Origin: Rhyzopertha dominica
Lineage: Eukaryota > Arthropoda > Insecta > Coleoptera > Bostrichidae
Direction: 5' to 3'
Assembly (NCBI GenBank): GCA_025024175.1
Contig: QCXZ01000003.1
Coordinates: 22,898,392-22,962,391 of the forward strand
DNA: 64,000 nt
In this document: positions 1 through 10,444 of the stretch, piece after piece
Layout: every line of letters starts with the position of its first letter
How positions within the stretch are numbered: the first letter of the stretch is position 1
Made by a program: the position numbers and the translations under genes
The notes under the pieces: model-generated
Told to the model about the DNA's origin: nothing
The model's database searches: none
What the model saw: the letters and a program-made list of their open reading frames with translations, nothing else

Positions 1-62
1 GTCCTGGAGCAAAACAAACAGAATTGTCATAAGGTGCATAACGGAGCTTTGTGTTGGGTGCA

Positions 63-800
63 ATGTTGTAGCTTTAAAAGAATATTTAGAAGTGTTACTG
101 TGTATTCTTGAGTAGCTTACACTCCTAAGCTTTACTTAACAAGTATTACTAACCGAAACTTCATTTAGTTACAAAGTATTGTTGAAAAGCTTAACCTACA
201 ATAAGCATTACTATTTACATGTTGTAGCACAAAATGGTAACGTGCTGGGGCCCTGAATGCTCTCGTTATAATGCAAAAGAAACATAAACAGCAGTTATTT
301 TAGATTGTTTTTCAACAATAGATTGCAACCAAAATAATATTATTTCGGTTTGTAATACGCACTGAATAATACGAAGGCGTGTAAACCACTCAAACATACA
401 CAGCAACACTTCAAAATATTCTTTTAAACTATAATTTTGCTCTGAACATTGAGTGTTACCGTGTACGTTTGAGTAGTACTAGTAGTAGTATTACAAACCA
501 AAATTTCATTTAGTTGTAATCTGTTGTTAAACAACAAACTAAAATAAGTGCTGTAAAGATTACACGTTTCTCTTTCATTATAACGAGAACACTCAGGGAC
601 CTAACGTATTAGCATTTGCTGGTATAACTTGTAAATTGTAATGCTCTACACGTGCAGTTAGTTTATGTTAAACTTTTGCACAATACATTGTAAGTAAATG
701 TAATTTCGGTTTGTAATACTTGCCAAGTAAAGCCAAGGAGTGCAAGCTACTCAAACTTACACAGTAATACTTTAAAATATTATTTTAAAAATAGAAAACT
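63..800. repeat. Inverted pair of TIR-type MITE units (foldback cluster)
   Basis: A unit containing an 'accgaaacttcattta' type block, an 'actgtgtannyttgagta' block and an 'aatatt' end occurs four times in alternating orientation, near 63-190, 300-425, 413-530 and 690-795. The pair 63-420 reads as an approximate reverse complement of the pair 413-795, including the middle segments 'ttataatgcaaaagaaac' near 273 and 'gtttctctttcattataa' near 565. This fits two copies of a short element with roughly 120-bp inverted ends that lie in opposite orientation. No coding capacity is visible. Family and target duplication are not determined, and the limits are approximate. Confidence 0.55.
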
Positions 801-1215
801 AGGTTTGTTTTGATCCAGGATCTTGACGTACCGCAGCAAAATGGCCGACATCTACGTCACACTAATATAGCGTATTATCTTTATTTATTAATTATTATAC
901 AAGTTTACAAGGTAAGTAATAAAGGGATGACGATAGGCAGAACAAGCTTGCGCAGTGCCGTAGTAAGGAGACTACACGTTTTAATTCATTTTAGCTTAAT
1001 ACACATTCCTCTTGATTTATCCCAAAGTTTCTAAATTGCTCTAATTAATAAATTCAGTTGCGGAATTGTATAATAATTTTTCTTGGCGTTTAAGCGTTCT
1101 CATATATTTTACTGTAATAACGTTCTGCATTTCTTATCCTGTTTGTAACTTTATTATTAAAAGTATTAAATGTTATCTGGCACTCAGCGGTGCTGGGATA
1201 TTTTTTCTTTAGTTA

Positions 1216-1258
1216 GGTAATATCTTTGAATATAGAATTCTATATTCAAAGGTAATAT
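1216..1258. mobile_element. Micro-palindrome insertion with flanking duplication, copy 1
   Basis: A perfect 28-bp palindrome (1224-1251) has the arm CTTTGAATATAGA. It is flanked on both sides by GTAATAT (GGTAATAT at 1216-1223 and again at 1251-1258, sharing one G with the palindrome). The same arm with the same kind of flanking duplication occurs at 14167-14215. This is what would be left if an element were reduced to little more than its two terminal inverted repeats. An excision footprint is the alternative. The family is unknown. Confidence 0.55.
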
Positions 1259-1405
1259 ATTTTATCTCTTACTCACATTTCTGTGATGATTTCATTATTT
1301 AACCAACCGGAGCTTTTTCTTTTAATTTTCTTTGGTATACCTGCATATTTATGAATATTTCTCTTGTTGCGGAATACATATTAGCTTTGCCAATGTGTNA
1401 ATCAG

Positions 1406-2072
1406 CAGTGATGGGCGCGTAGAACACTCCATGTAGATTACGCCATTATCTACGCGTAAACTATGTAATATTCTACTTTAAAAGTCTACTGTAGAAAATA
1501 ACATTATGTAGATAAACAGTAAACTAGTAATATTTAGTACTTTTAACAGNTCCAAATGCCTCAAATGANAGTATTATATTGTATATTATAATTTTGTTGC
1601 TTCCTAACTAAACAAAATACTACTTAAGTTGTAATTAAAATAACTAGACATACGTTAAACAACAATAATTTGTTTCGGCATACAGTTGTTAGGGCCAGAA
1701 GGCACAAGCGTGCTTTGGAGCCCTCAATCGGTCAAATGGGTTCTTAAATGACTCTAAACTATGATTTTATTATTTTTCATGCCTATAAAACGGAAGAAGA
1801 CGAGCAATTTCATATGCTACCTATTACTCTGATGACTTACTAAAATAATAATATAAATATTAAAAAACTGTAGTGCTTTAAAAATTTTAAAGAATTGGCC
1901 TATAAAACAGGGAAATTGGAACAAAATAATTTCCACAATACACCTAATATACAATAGCCATAATATACTCGTCTCATATTTTCTACTCAAAATCTACGCC
2001 ACAATGCTTTATCTACATTATCTACGCGGGTAATGTAGAAAATTATAATTTACGCGTAAACGCCCATCAATG
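1406..2072. mobile_element. hAT-like MITE, tandem copy 1
   Basis: The element begins CAGTGATGGGCG and ends with a slightly damaged complement (CGCCCATCAATG). The interior is rich in short TCTAC/GTAGA motifs and about 85-90% similar by eye to the copy that follows at 2078. GTGTNAAT at 1395-1402 is the left target duplication, separated from the start by three extra bases (CAG). The terminal CAGTGATGGGC sequence and the 8-bp duplication are typical of hAT elements. No transposase is present, so this is non-autonomous. Confidence 0.7.
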
Positions 2073-2077
2073 TCAAT

Positions 2078-2902
2078 CAGTGATGGGCGCGTAGAATACT
2101 TGTAGATTACGCCATTATCTACGCGTAAACTATGTAATATTCTACTTTAAAAGACTACTGTAGAAAATAGCATTATGTAGATAAAACAGAAATCTAGAAA
2201 TATTTAGTTTTTTAACGGTATTCATTAGTACTCACTGCTTAAAATTTGTATTTGTATGTTATTATTTCTGTTCCGTATTAACTACATAAAATACTACTTT
2301 GTTGTAATTAAGTTAACTAGACAAACGCTTAAATAACAATTACTTGTTTTTGCATACGGTTATTACGACCAGAAGGACCGACTAAACAACAAAACGTACT
2401 CTCAAAAGCGCTTTTGAGCCCTCAATCGGTCAAATGGACTTTTCAATGAGTAAACTGTGATTTTATTGCCTTTCTTGTCTACAAATGGAGAAAGACGAGC
2501 AATTTCAGATGCTATCTATTATTATATACATAATATACTTGTAGAAGGAAAGACTTTGAAGGGTATCTTTGTATTTTGTGACCCAAAGTAGTAAGAAAAC
2601 CGTTTGGATACTCTGATATCTTACTATAAAATAAGGTATGAAAATTTATAGTATAAATATTAAAAAACCGTATTGCTTAAAAAATTTCTAGGAATTTGGC
2701 ATATGGAGAAGCCCATAAAACAAGGAAATTGGAACAGAATAATTTCCACAATACACACAATTTACCTGATACACAATACCTAATACACAATAGTCATAAT
2801 ATACATGTCTCATAATTTCTACTCAAAATCTACGCCAAAGTGCTTTATCTACATTTTCTATGCGCGTAATGTAGAAAAAAATCTACACAACGCCCATCAC
2901 TG
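2078..2902. mobile_element. hAT-like MITE, tandem copy 2
   Basis: The element begins CAGTGATGGGCG and ends CGCCCATCACTG. It is followed by GTGTCAAC (2903-2910), which matches the GTGTNAAT before copy 1. TGTCAAT also sits between the two copies. The copy is 825 bp, about 160 bp longer than copy 1 owing to internal sequence. The 62-aa open frame near 2805 is MITE sequence and not a gene. Confidence 0.72.
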
Positions 2903-3298
2903 GTGTCAACGCTTTTTTCCATTGTTGCAGTGGAGTGTCCTATATAATATTGATACTGTGACAGTGTACTTTATAGATTTATCTAGTTAGTAAATGTTAT
3001 AATCAATAATGGTGAATGTGTTTCTAATAGCATTTGCATTTGTACATTGCACATATCTCATTATATCAATTTATTTAGGACATGCTGTATGCAAAAACCT
3101 CTGTTGTTTAGCGATAATCGTTTGTTATGAATATCTGGTAGATTTAAACTAATATGACCCATTTTGATTTTGTTCAAGATTGAAGAATTCGTTGTGACCA
3201 TAATTTGTGTTCTATATACTAGAATGGACGTTAATCCATTAGCAAGAACTGAAATTGTGTGAATAATTGAATCCTTCTTCCTATTGACTCTCTGCATA

Positions 3299-3582
3299 CA
3301 TGTTGTCAGTGGCGTAGCCAGAAAATTAACTTGGGGGGGGAGCGCAAACCTCCAAACAAAGGAAAAATGTTAAGTACAAACACAATAAAAACCAGAAGAG
3401 ATGTGACTTAAATGTTAATGTTTAATTTACTAAAATGTTTATTATAAACAAACCAATAGTTTGCAACAAATTTGTACTGTTAAATATAAAAAAGCTGCTA
3501 TTCCATTATCAAAATAATTTAGTTCCTGGGGGGGGGGCAATTGCCCTTCTGTCCCCTCCTTGGCTACGCCACTGCATTTTGT
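3299..3582. mobile_element. hAT-like MITE with CAGTGGCGTAGCCA ends and 8-bp TSD
   Basis: The element spans 3307-3574 (268 bp). Its terminal repeat is CAGTGGCGTAGCCA, followed by G-runs (ggggggggg near 3333-3341 and 3530-3538). The flanks CATGTTGT (3299-3306) and CATTTTGT (3575-3582) match at 7 of 8 positions, which fits a hAT target duplication. No transposase is present. Elements with this terminus are common in insect genomes. Confidence 0.78.
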
Positions 3583-3828
3583 ATTGCAAAGCAATTCTCA
3601 GCGTTAGTTATGTATTTAATTTTGATATAAGCACATTTGTGGCATAATCATGTGTGCGCAACCGCAACAGCAAATTCAATTCAAACCAGTGATATATAAT
3701 GTAAAAACTTAAATTAAGTTACGATTGTGGTATTGTAGTTAGTCTATTAGTGTAGGAGCTTCTGTGCGTCCTCCACTGATTTTTCTGAACAAAATCGGCT
3801 TCCACCTTCCACATTCTTTCTTACGTAT

Positions 3829-4077
3829 TGTTCGGTTAATTCACCCTCACCCATTCCTAAATCCTAACCTGGCTGGAATATCACTATCATCCGTCCGATG
3901 GCGCCACCGATAAGATGACGACACGAAGAAGTGCTGGGCCAGATGCACGCAGCACGTACAGAAATGGAAGATGCTTTTACCTACGTGTTCGGTGTGACTT
4001 GTGTGTGCTCACCGGTAATTACAGGTACGTCCAGCCTTCCCTTTCTTTTATTAACGCCACGCATTTCTCCCTCAACA
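3829..4077 (+). repeat. 5' LTR of BEL/Pao retrotransposon
   Basis: This 249-bp repeat starts TGTTCGG and ends CAACA. It matches 11883-12127 almost throughout; by eye the two copies are a little over 90% identical, with one small indel near 3947-3953. The base positions immediately outside the LTR pair are CGTAT on both sides (3824-3828 and 12128-12132), which is a 5-bp target duplication. The element is therefore complete at both ends but not recent. A possible primer-binding site starts with TGG at 4080. Confidence 0.88.
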
Positions 4078-4184
4078 TATGGTCCTTCGCTCCCGATACG
4101 ATACCGCCCTTAGGATCATACATTGTTCGNTTTGCGCGCGTTTATCAACGCTCGAGATTTGAGGTTAGCTTTGCATGACCTTGT

Positions 4185-4285
4185 GCGCATTGTTTTACGC
4201 GCTTGTTAATGCTCGAGTGGTGTGAATTGCGATATATTGTGGCGTTTGGCGCATTGTTTTACGCGCTTGTTAATGCTCGAAGTAA
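4185..4285 (+). repeat. Two-copy 64-bp tandem repeat in the BEL leader
   Basis: The block gcgcattgttttacgcgctt with the following 'gttaatgctcga' occurs at 4185 and again at 4249. A diverged relative, 'tttgcgcgcgtttatcaacgctcga', lies just upstream near 4130. It is in the untranslated leader between the 5' LTR and the gag ATG. Short leader repeats are common in LTR elements and may have no function. Confidence 0.7.
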
Positions 4286-4493
4286 GTTGATTCGTTGATT
4301 GCGCTATATCGTGTTGCCGGGCACATAGTTTTACCGCGTTTGTTAGTTTTGAGGGGTTGACTGTGCTTGTTTACGGCGAATTGCGCTGCCATTTAATAAT
4401 ATTGGTGCCTTTGTTGGCTGCTATTAGCTGTTTCGACTTGGATTGTTAAAATTTAGTTACTTGCACTTGCATTGACAATAGTAACGTGTCATT

Positions 4494-4593
4494 ATGCCTG
4501 GTTATACCGTAGAGAAAACCGCTATCAGCGCGTTGCAGGCTATCGCACGCCTGAAAGCAATTTATAATTTAGGGCTAGCCGCGAAAGTTGACA
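4494..4593 (+). pseudogene. BEL gag, N-terminal part before the nested insertion
   Basis: An ATG at 4494 opens a frame of about 33 codons (beginning MPGYTVEK) that runs into the duplicated 8-mer GTTGACAG at 4587-4594 and then into the nested element. Beyond the insertion the same frame resumes at 6681 and continues into the main gag frame. This is inferred from frame agreement across the duplication. It explains why the gag frame at 6738 lacks a normal start. Confidence 0.65.
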
Positions 4594-4594
4594 G

Positions 4595-6680
4595 GAGTCC
4601 ATGACGAATCCCGGAATGTCGAACCAACGAAATCGTCGAACCACCGAACATTCTGTTTGTACGCGACTGACGAACTCGGGAAAGTCGAACGAGAGAAAAA
4701 TTAAACCAGTGGTACTTACACCTATTTTAGTATATTGTATGCAACCAAATATGCAGTAGTGCATAGTAAGAGTGTTATATTCACATGTGTAGAAGATTAA
4801 TAAGAGGGGCATTTACTTGGAGCGATCGGGCAAAATGTAAACTATGCAACCCATGTTACCAGAGGGACATGGGACGTAAGAGGGTAGCCGATAGGTTGAA
4901 ATTACGCAAAGATCAGACGGGCTAAACTAATATTCGGAAAATTGCTGACTGTAGCGTGTGCATAAAAAAGTAAGCATGATATTAGTAACTTACTATGATA
5001 TTATACCAGGTTATTCAAAATATGGAATAACCCATTTATTTCTGTAAATATGAACTATATAACATTTCATTCTAACTGCATGTCGACTATGATTTTTGGA
5101 GGAACTTTTATAATAATTTTCATTCCGCCTCCCCATTGCTTCGGCAGACAGTAAATTAATGTGAAAGAGCTTTTAACATTAAACTTGTCACGTGTATTTA
5201 GAAATAAAAGCTTAGAAATCCGGTCATATCGGAATAAATCGTATACCGCACGATCATTCCCGACAGGTTTGCATCTTAGCCTCACTGTTCTCTGGATACC
5301 ACGCGACGGATTTGGTGGGGATGGGCATTCGCATTCCGCTCTCTTGACGGACTCGTGCGAAAGGGTTTGCGGTTTTAGATATTTTGAATGTTCTTGCTCA
5401 TTTATCGTGCTCATGTTTTTGGTAGTGTAGAAAGATATATGTAGCTACAACGTGGAGTTCGAATTTTTCGTTTATGTGCCTTAGTTTTCGAGATATAACT
5501 CGCCAAAAATACGCATTTTTAAGCAAAATATAACAACAAATATTTACATTACCGTACCAAATTCAGAAAAAACTCGAACTCTACGTTGTAGCTACATCTT
5601 TTGTGATTGCCGTGTCGAAATTTCACTTCGAAAAAGTTTCGAATAACTCGGTAAAATGTAAAACGGTAGGTGCTTAAAATGACCCGATTCGCTCTAGGTA
5701 AACGCCCCTCATAAAAGATGAAGATAATAGTGAAGTTAATATACTTACCGAAAATATTTAGGTTGTATAGAATGACTAATCATGCCTAAAAGGTCATTAT
5801 AATTATATTATGTAGATTTTTTTTATTGACGATTGTCAAAACTGTAATTATACATGCAACATAACGTAATGTAAAAATCATTGTAGAATGCATGCAGAAA
5901 GTAATAGGTCTGCCTTTTGTATTTTGTCAATATTTTAAAACGCTCTCTAAAGCTATTCAGAATAGTAATACAAAATACTCATTACTTACCGCTTATTTAA
6001 TCGGAAATATAGGTATTTGCTTCCAAGGTAATTAACTTATTTTATTTTAAATGGGACGAACTATATGTTGTCAAGACATCAATTTATAGCAAAAATCTGA
6101 ATCAATATAGATATATTATGCTTGAATTTTTAAAGCCAACTTAAAGGTGATGGAAATACTGTCAGCANTTTGATTGTATAAGGCAACAAACAGCCACTCA
6201 CCTACACAAAACTTAATGCACTTAGTGTAACATTACAAGCTTNTAAAATGGAAAGCAATTAAAAGAAAAGTTTTCATGAAGTTTGTCACACGTTCTTGCA
6301 AGNACCANGTAACCTTTACAGTTGTTGCACAAATTGTTTATGTAAGTAAATATTATAACAATCTTACATCATTAAAAAATCGTACTAACTGACATGATAT
6401 AATAATTTTGGATACAGCATAGTATTTCATAACATTTATTTATGTACGGTACGAAAAATCGAAAGAATATAAACACAATAATAGGGTGGTACTGATGATT
6501 ACAGACACAGTGTAAGCACGGTTGCATAAGCTAGACATTGATTCGTACAACAGTTGAGATACCGCTGGTATGTAACTAACTTCACTTCTTTCCACGATTC
6601 GACGTTTCCTGCGTTCGTCGATGGCGGTTTCGCTAGTTCGTAATTCCTTGGTTCGACATTCCGGGATTCGTGAGGATACC
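4595..6680. mobile_element. DNA element with 8-bp TSD inserted in BEL gag
   Basis: GTTGACAG occurs at 4587-4594 and 6681-6688. Just inside, the two ends share an inverted block, CGAATCCCGGAATGTCGAAC (near 4603-4622, complement near 6651-6670), followed on both sides by further CGAA/CGAAC motifs. The insert is 2086 bp now and about 1175 bp without the smaller element at 4804-5710. The 8-bp duplication suggests a hAT, P or Merlin-type element, but the outermost bases (GAGTCC on the left, complement of GGATACC on the right) do not match a family I can name. No transposase is seen. Confidence 0.7.
4804..5710 (+). mobile_element. GAGGGGC-terminated MITE, copy 1 (ATAA duplication)
   Basis: This 907-bp element has imperfect ~38-bp terminal repeats that start GAGGGGCRTTTAC and is flanked by ATAA at 4800-4803 and 5711-5714. 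An inverted copy lies at 41463-42387 with TTAA on both sides. A 4-bp A/T-only duplication and GAGGGGC ends fit either a piggyBac-like or a Sola-like family. The interior has a palindrome around 5425-5605 built on 'tagctacaacgt'. No transposase is present; the 89-115 aa frames here are overlapping antisense frames inside the MITE. Confidence 0.75.
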
Positions 6681-7785
6681 GTTGACAGCACTAGTAGTGG
6701 TGCAGAATTCATTGCGGCTTTTGAAACAGCTCAATAAGTGTATGACAGTTTCCAAGACATAAACGACCACACGCTGCTAGATGAATTAAGTGAATTGCTC
6801 GACACATTGTTCGAACGTGTCGTGTCAATTGATGAATATTTTGCGAAAATTAAAGCCATTCATCGTGCGATTGGTAAATCGTTGGGTTTAAGTTTGCAAA
6901 AACAAGATTCTGTGTCCAAGGCTTCTTCGGTGGAATCTTTGAATAGTAATCATGACGCTAGTGAAGAAGTACAATCTAATTCAGCTGTTCCAAAATTAGA
7001 GACATTGTCTAGGGCACCATCTTTGGCATCTGTTGCTAGTAATGTAAACGGCCGAAGCCTGGAACGCAGTAACCTTCAATTACCATCGAACTTAAAATTA
7101 CCCCGTATTAGTTTGCCGCGTTTTGACGGTTCGTTGAGAGAATGGCCCAGCTTTTATGATCTGTTTAATATTATGGTCCACAATAGAGATGACTTGTCCG
7201 ACTTCGAGAAATTTCAGTATATTGTGTCGACTTTGGCTAAAGAACCACTTCACCTAGTGAAGCATTTGCCGTTGACGACCACAAATTATGCCATCACGTA
7301 TCAAACGCTAGTTGATCGCTACCAAAATGACCGAGTACTGATGACATNTTATTGGCAGGCGATTACAAATGCCCCTAAGGTTCAGTCGGATAATCCCCAG
7401 GCGCTTAGTGGACATTTTCTCAGAGAATCTAATAGCGTTAAGAAATTCTTCCGCCGGTCAAGATTTATGGGACTCTACAATCTTCAACTGGTTTACCCAG
7501 AAATTAGACAATGCTACTCATAAGCGTTTCGAATTAGCTTTTGATCAAAACAAATTACCGACCTTTGACGACGCCAAACATTTTGTTTTAGAGCAGTGTC
7601 GTGCTTTGGAGACTAATGTATTAATTAATCCCACTGCGAGCGTAGTTGGTTCAGTTACTTCAAAACAAAAAAGATCCCATTACGGGTATGCTGATAATAA
7701 AGGTGAAAAGCCATTTAGCTCGCAATCGCTTGTAACCAAAGCCGACTTTAAATCAAAGGTACCTATTGAGTAGTCATCAGCAAAC
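6681..7785 (+). pseudogene. BEL gag (main part), frameshifted
   Basis: After the 8-bp duplication the gag frame runs on, hits TAA at 6735-6737, and continues as a long frame to about 7415. It then shifts to a second frame (to about 7770). Recognisable gag features are the stretch 'LPRISLPRFDGSLREWPSFYD' near 7098-7160 (shared by BEL/Pao gag proteins: a proline- and basic-rich lead-in to an F-x-G-x3-EWPSF motif) and the downstream all-helical core. The shift near 7415 is supported by gag-like sequence continuing in the new frame from 'FSENLIALRN'. An N lies at 7348. Confidence 0.8.
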
Positions 7786-8060
7786 TAGTTCACAAAACAA
7801 ATGTGCTTATTGTTGTAAGCGCCATAATATTGAGCTATGTTCCTCATTTTTAAGGCTTATTCCCNATCAGCGGTACTTGGCCGTGCGTTCCGCCCATTTG
7901 AGTCATAAATGCTTAAATAACTCACATCAAGTGAAATCATGTACATCTTCGAGTACATGTCAACAATGTGGTGAACCACATCATTCCCTGTTGCATTTCA
8001 AGCGCAGTGTTACCAGTGTTAATAATTCTCCGTCAGTTCCGGTTACCATTTCGCTTCTGA
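7780..8060 (+). pseudogene. BEL gag zinc-knuckle region
   Basis: In a third frame, two CCHC-type groups can be read: CAYCCKRHNIELC near 7801-7840 and CQQCGEPHHSLLH near 7960-8000. Paired cysteine-rich knuckles between gag and protease are usual for BEL/Pao. The frame differs from those on either side, so one indel lies near 7770 and another near 8060. An N sits at 7865. Confidence 0.75.
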
Positions 8061-8079
8061 TCAGGAAGTCGTTCAATCA

Positions 8080-9759
8080 ATGATATCTTCGTATCCAGTA
8101 AGCACTGTTTTGTTAGCCACAATGGCAGTGGAAATAAAAGATCGATGGGGAAAGTTTAGACAAGCCAGGGCTCTTTGTGATCCTGGTAGCCAAAGCAGTT
8201 TCATAAGTGATAGTTTACGTAAACGTTTAGGTTTGCATTGGGAACACAATGCGGTTGCCATATTTGGTTTAGGTCAGACCCCTTGTGAGCCATCGCGTGG
8301 GCGTCTTGTCGTTACAATCCGTCCTTATGGAAAGCATAGTGTTACTTTCAAAGTAGACGCCATCGCTCTAAATTCCATTTGTTCTCCTCTTCCGACTGTA
8401 ACAGTACCACCCAATCAAGCCTTTGCCGATCTTAAATTAGCCGACCCCTCTTGGAATATTTCGGGATCAGTCGATTTGTTCCTTGGCGCCGATATCTTTT
8501 CTCGCATTCTTGTTGGTAGAGTTATTGCCAGCGACGGTACCACACCAGCGGCTATTAACACTGTATTCGAATGGTTGTTGTTAGGTGCTGAGGACAATAG
8601 GCCTTCATCTGTTGTTCAATCGTTTTTCTTATCAACAATCGATCATTTAGACGATACTCTCAAATCATTTTGGGAGATTGAGGAAGTACCAACTGAACTT
8701 TCTGTACCCCCAGAACATGTTGAAATAGAATCGTGGTTCCGCTCGAATTGTTCACGCTTACCTTCGGGAAGATTTAGTGTGGCATTACCTTTTAAGGTCG
8801 ATGAAAGTTCTTTATCGTTTCCACAATCTCTGGAAATCGCTGATCGCCGACTCCTTGCTCTTGAAAGGCGACTAGCTAGACAACCTCAGGTTCAACACTT
8901 GTATACTGAATTTATGAGCGATTATTTGGAGTCTGGTCACATGCCCCTTTGTAAGAATACGCCTGTTGATGAGCGGTGGTATTTTATTCCTCATTATTGT
9001 ATCTTACGGGAGCCTTCCAAGATTCGAGTAGTACTTGATGCTTCGGCAAGGGCAGGCAATGGAATGTCTTTGAATGATAGTTTACATACTGGCCCAAAGC
9101 TGCAAAGTAATCTCGTTGAAATATTATTGCGTTTCCGATTGCACAATATCGTTTTTATATCTGATATACGGCAGATGTATAGGCAAATCCTCATCGATGA
9201 GTCACATCGAAAGTATCAATTGATCAGGTATCGTTTTTCACCAGATTCAGACTTAAGTACATTCCAATTGAATACTGTGACTTATGGAATTTCCTCATCT
9301 CCATATTTAGCAATTCGTTGTGTGTTGGAACTTGCAGAACAATGCGAAAAGGAGTTTCTTATGGTTGCACAAATTCTCAAACGAGATCGTTATGTTGATG
9401 ACATTGTGTCAGGCGCAGATGATTTAGAGGAGGTAAAGGAAATGAAAGCTCAATTGATAGCAGCCTTGAACTCGGGATACTTAGAGCTCCGTAAGTGGGC
9501 TAGTAATGAACCAGATCTTCTGTCTGATTTACCATCTGAACATTGTCAGGTGCATCCTACTGCATTTGGAGACAAGGACAGTAATGTAATCAAAGTTTTA
9601 GGACTACAATGGTCATCAGGTTCAGATGAATTCTCATTTAAAGTATCTCTAGTAGACTCGTCATATACGAAGCGTCATATTCTTTCGGAAATAACAAAGA
9701 TTTACGATCCTTCGTATGTTTCATGTGAATTACATGGGTTTTGTGACGCCTCAGAATGA
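8080..9759 (+). pseudogene. BEL protease-reverse transcriptase frame
   Basis: This is the longest intact frame of the element (559 codons). Residues ~30-45 hold the aspartic protease site, read here as CDPGSQSSFI; the usual D-S/T-G is changed to D-P-G. The reverse transcriptase follows, with VVLDASA near residue 325, the first metal-binding aspartate in FISDIRQMYRQI near residue 360, and YVDDIVSGADD near residue 440 as the catalytic motif. The frame ends at a TGA (9757-9759) just after HGFCDASE, the start of RNase H. The coding sequence continues in the same frame after it (GYGAVVY), so the stop is a point mutation and not a natural end. Confidence 0.88.
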
Positions 9760-10444
9760 GGTTATGGCGCTGTGGTTTACTTACGATTTGTTCTGGCAAC
9801 ATTTTAGTCTCCCTTGTCATCGCTAAATCTAAAGTTGCTCCATTAAAAAGGTTGTCCATTCCTCGATTAGAATTGTGTGGGGTCGTGTTATTGGCCAATA
9901 TGTTGTTAATTACACGTATCAGGCGGCTTTAAAGATTGATCAAGTTTTCGCTTGGTGTGACTATTGTTGCACTTGCATGGATTCGTTCTCCAGCATATCG
10001 ATGGAAATCGTTTGTTGCTAACAGTGTAAGTCATATTCAGTCGCATATTTCTCCACAAGATTGGCATCACATTCAATCGAAAGATAAACCCGCTGATCCT
10101 GCCTCTCGGGGGCTCTTCCCTGATGAACTCTCTCATCATGCCTGCTTTGGTGGGCGGGACCTGCTTGGCTATCTATGCATCAGAATGCCTGGCCTGTTAC
10201 CTCTACGGTTGTTAATGAAGACGATCTGATTAAAGATGAAGAGAGGAAAATCACTTCATAACCCAACAAATTCCAGTTTTTTTATTTATTGGATCGAATT
10301 CACGTCTATTCGGAAATTCAACGTATTATTGTTTATCGTTTTCATTTCACAATGGCGCTTCGCCGCAGATATCAAATTTCTCATGCTTCAACTGAAATCG
10401 AACTGAGGAATGCGTTGTTTGTTCTCATAAAGGANGTACAGTGA

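Noticed and set aside
3915..4178. 87-codon frame starting MTTRRSAGPDAR, also seen at 11969
   Set aside because: It lies in both LTRs of the BEL element, differs between the copies and includes N; it is LTR sequence, not a gene.
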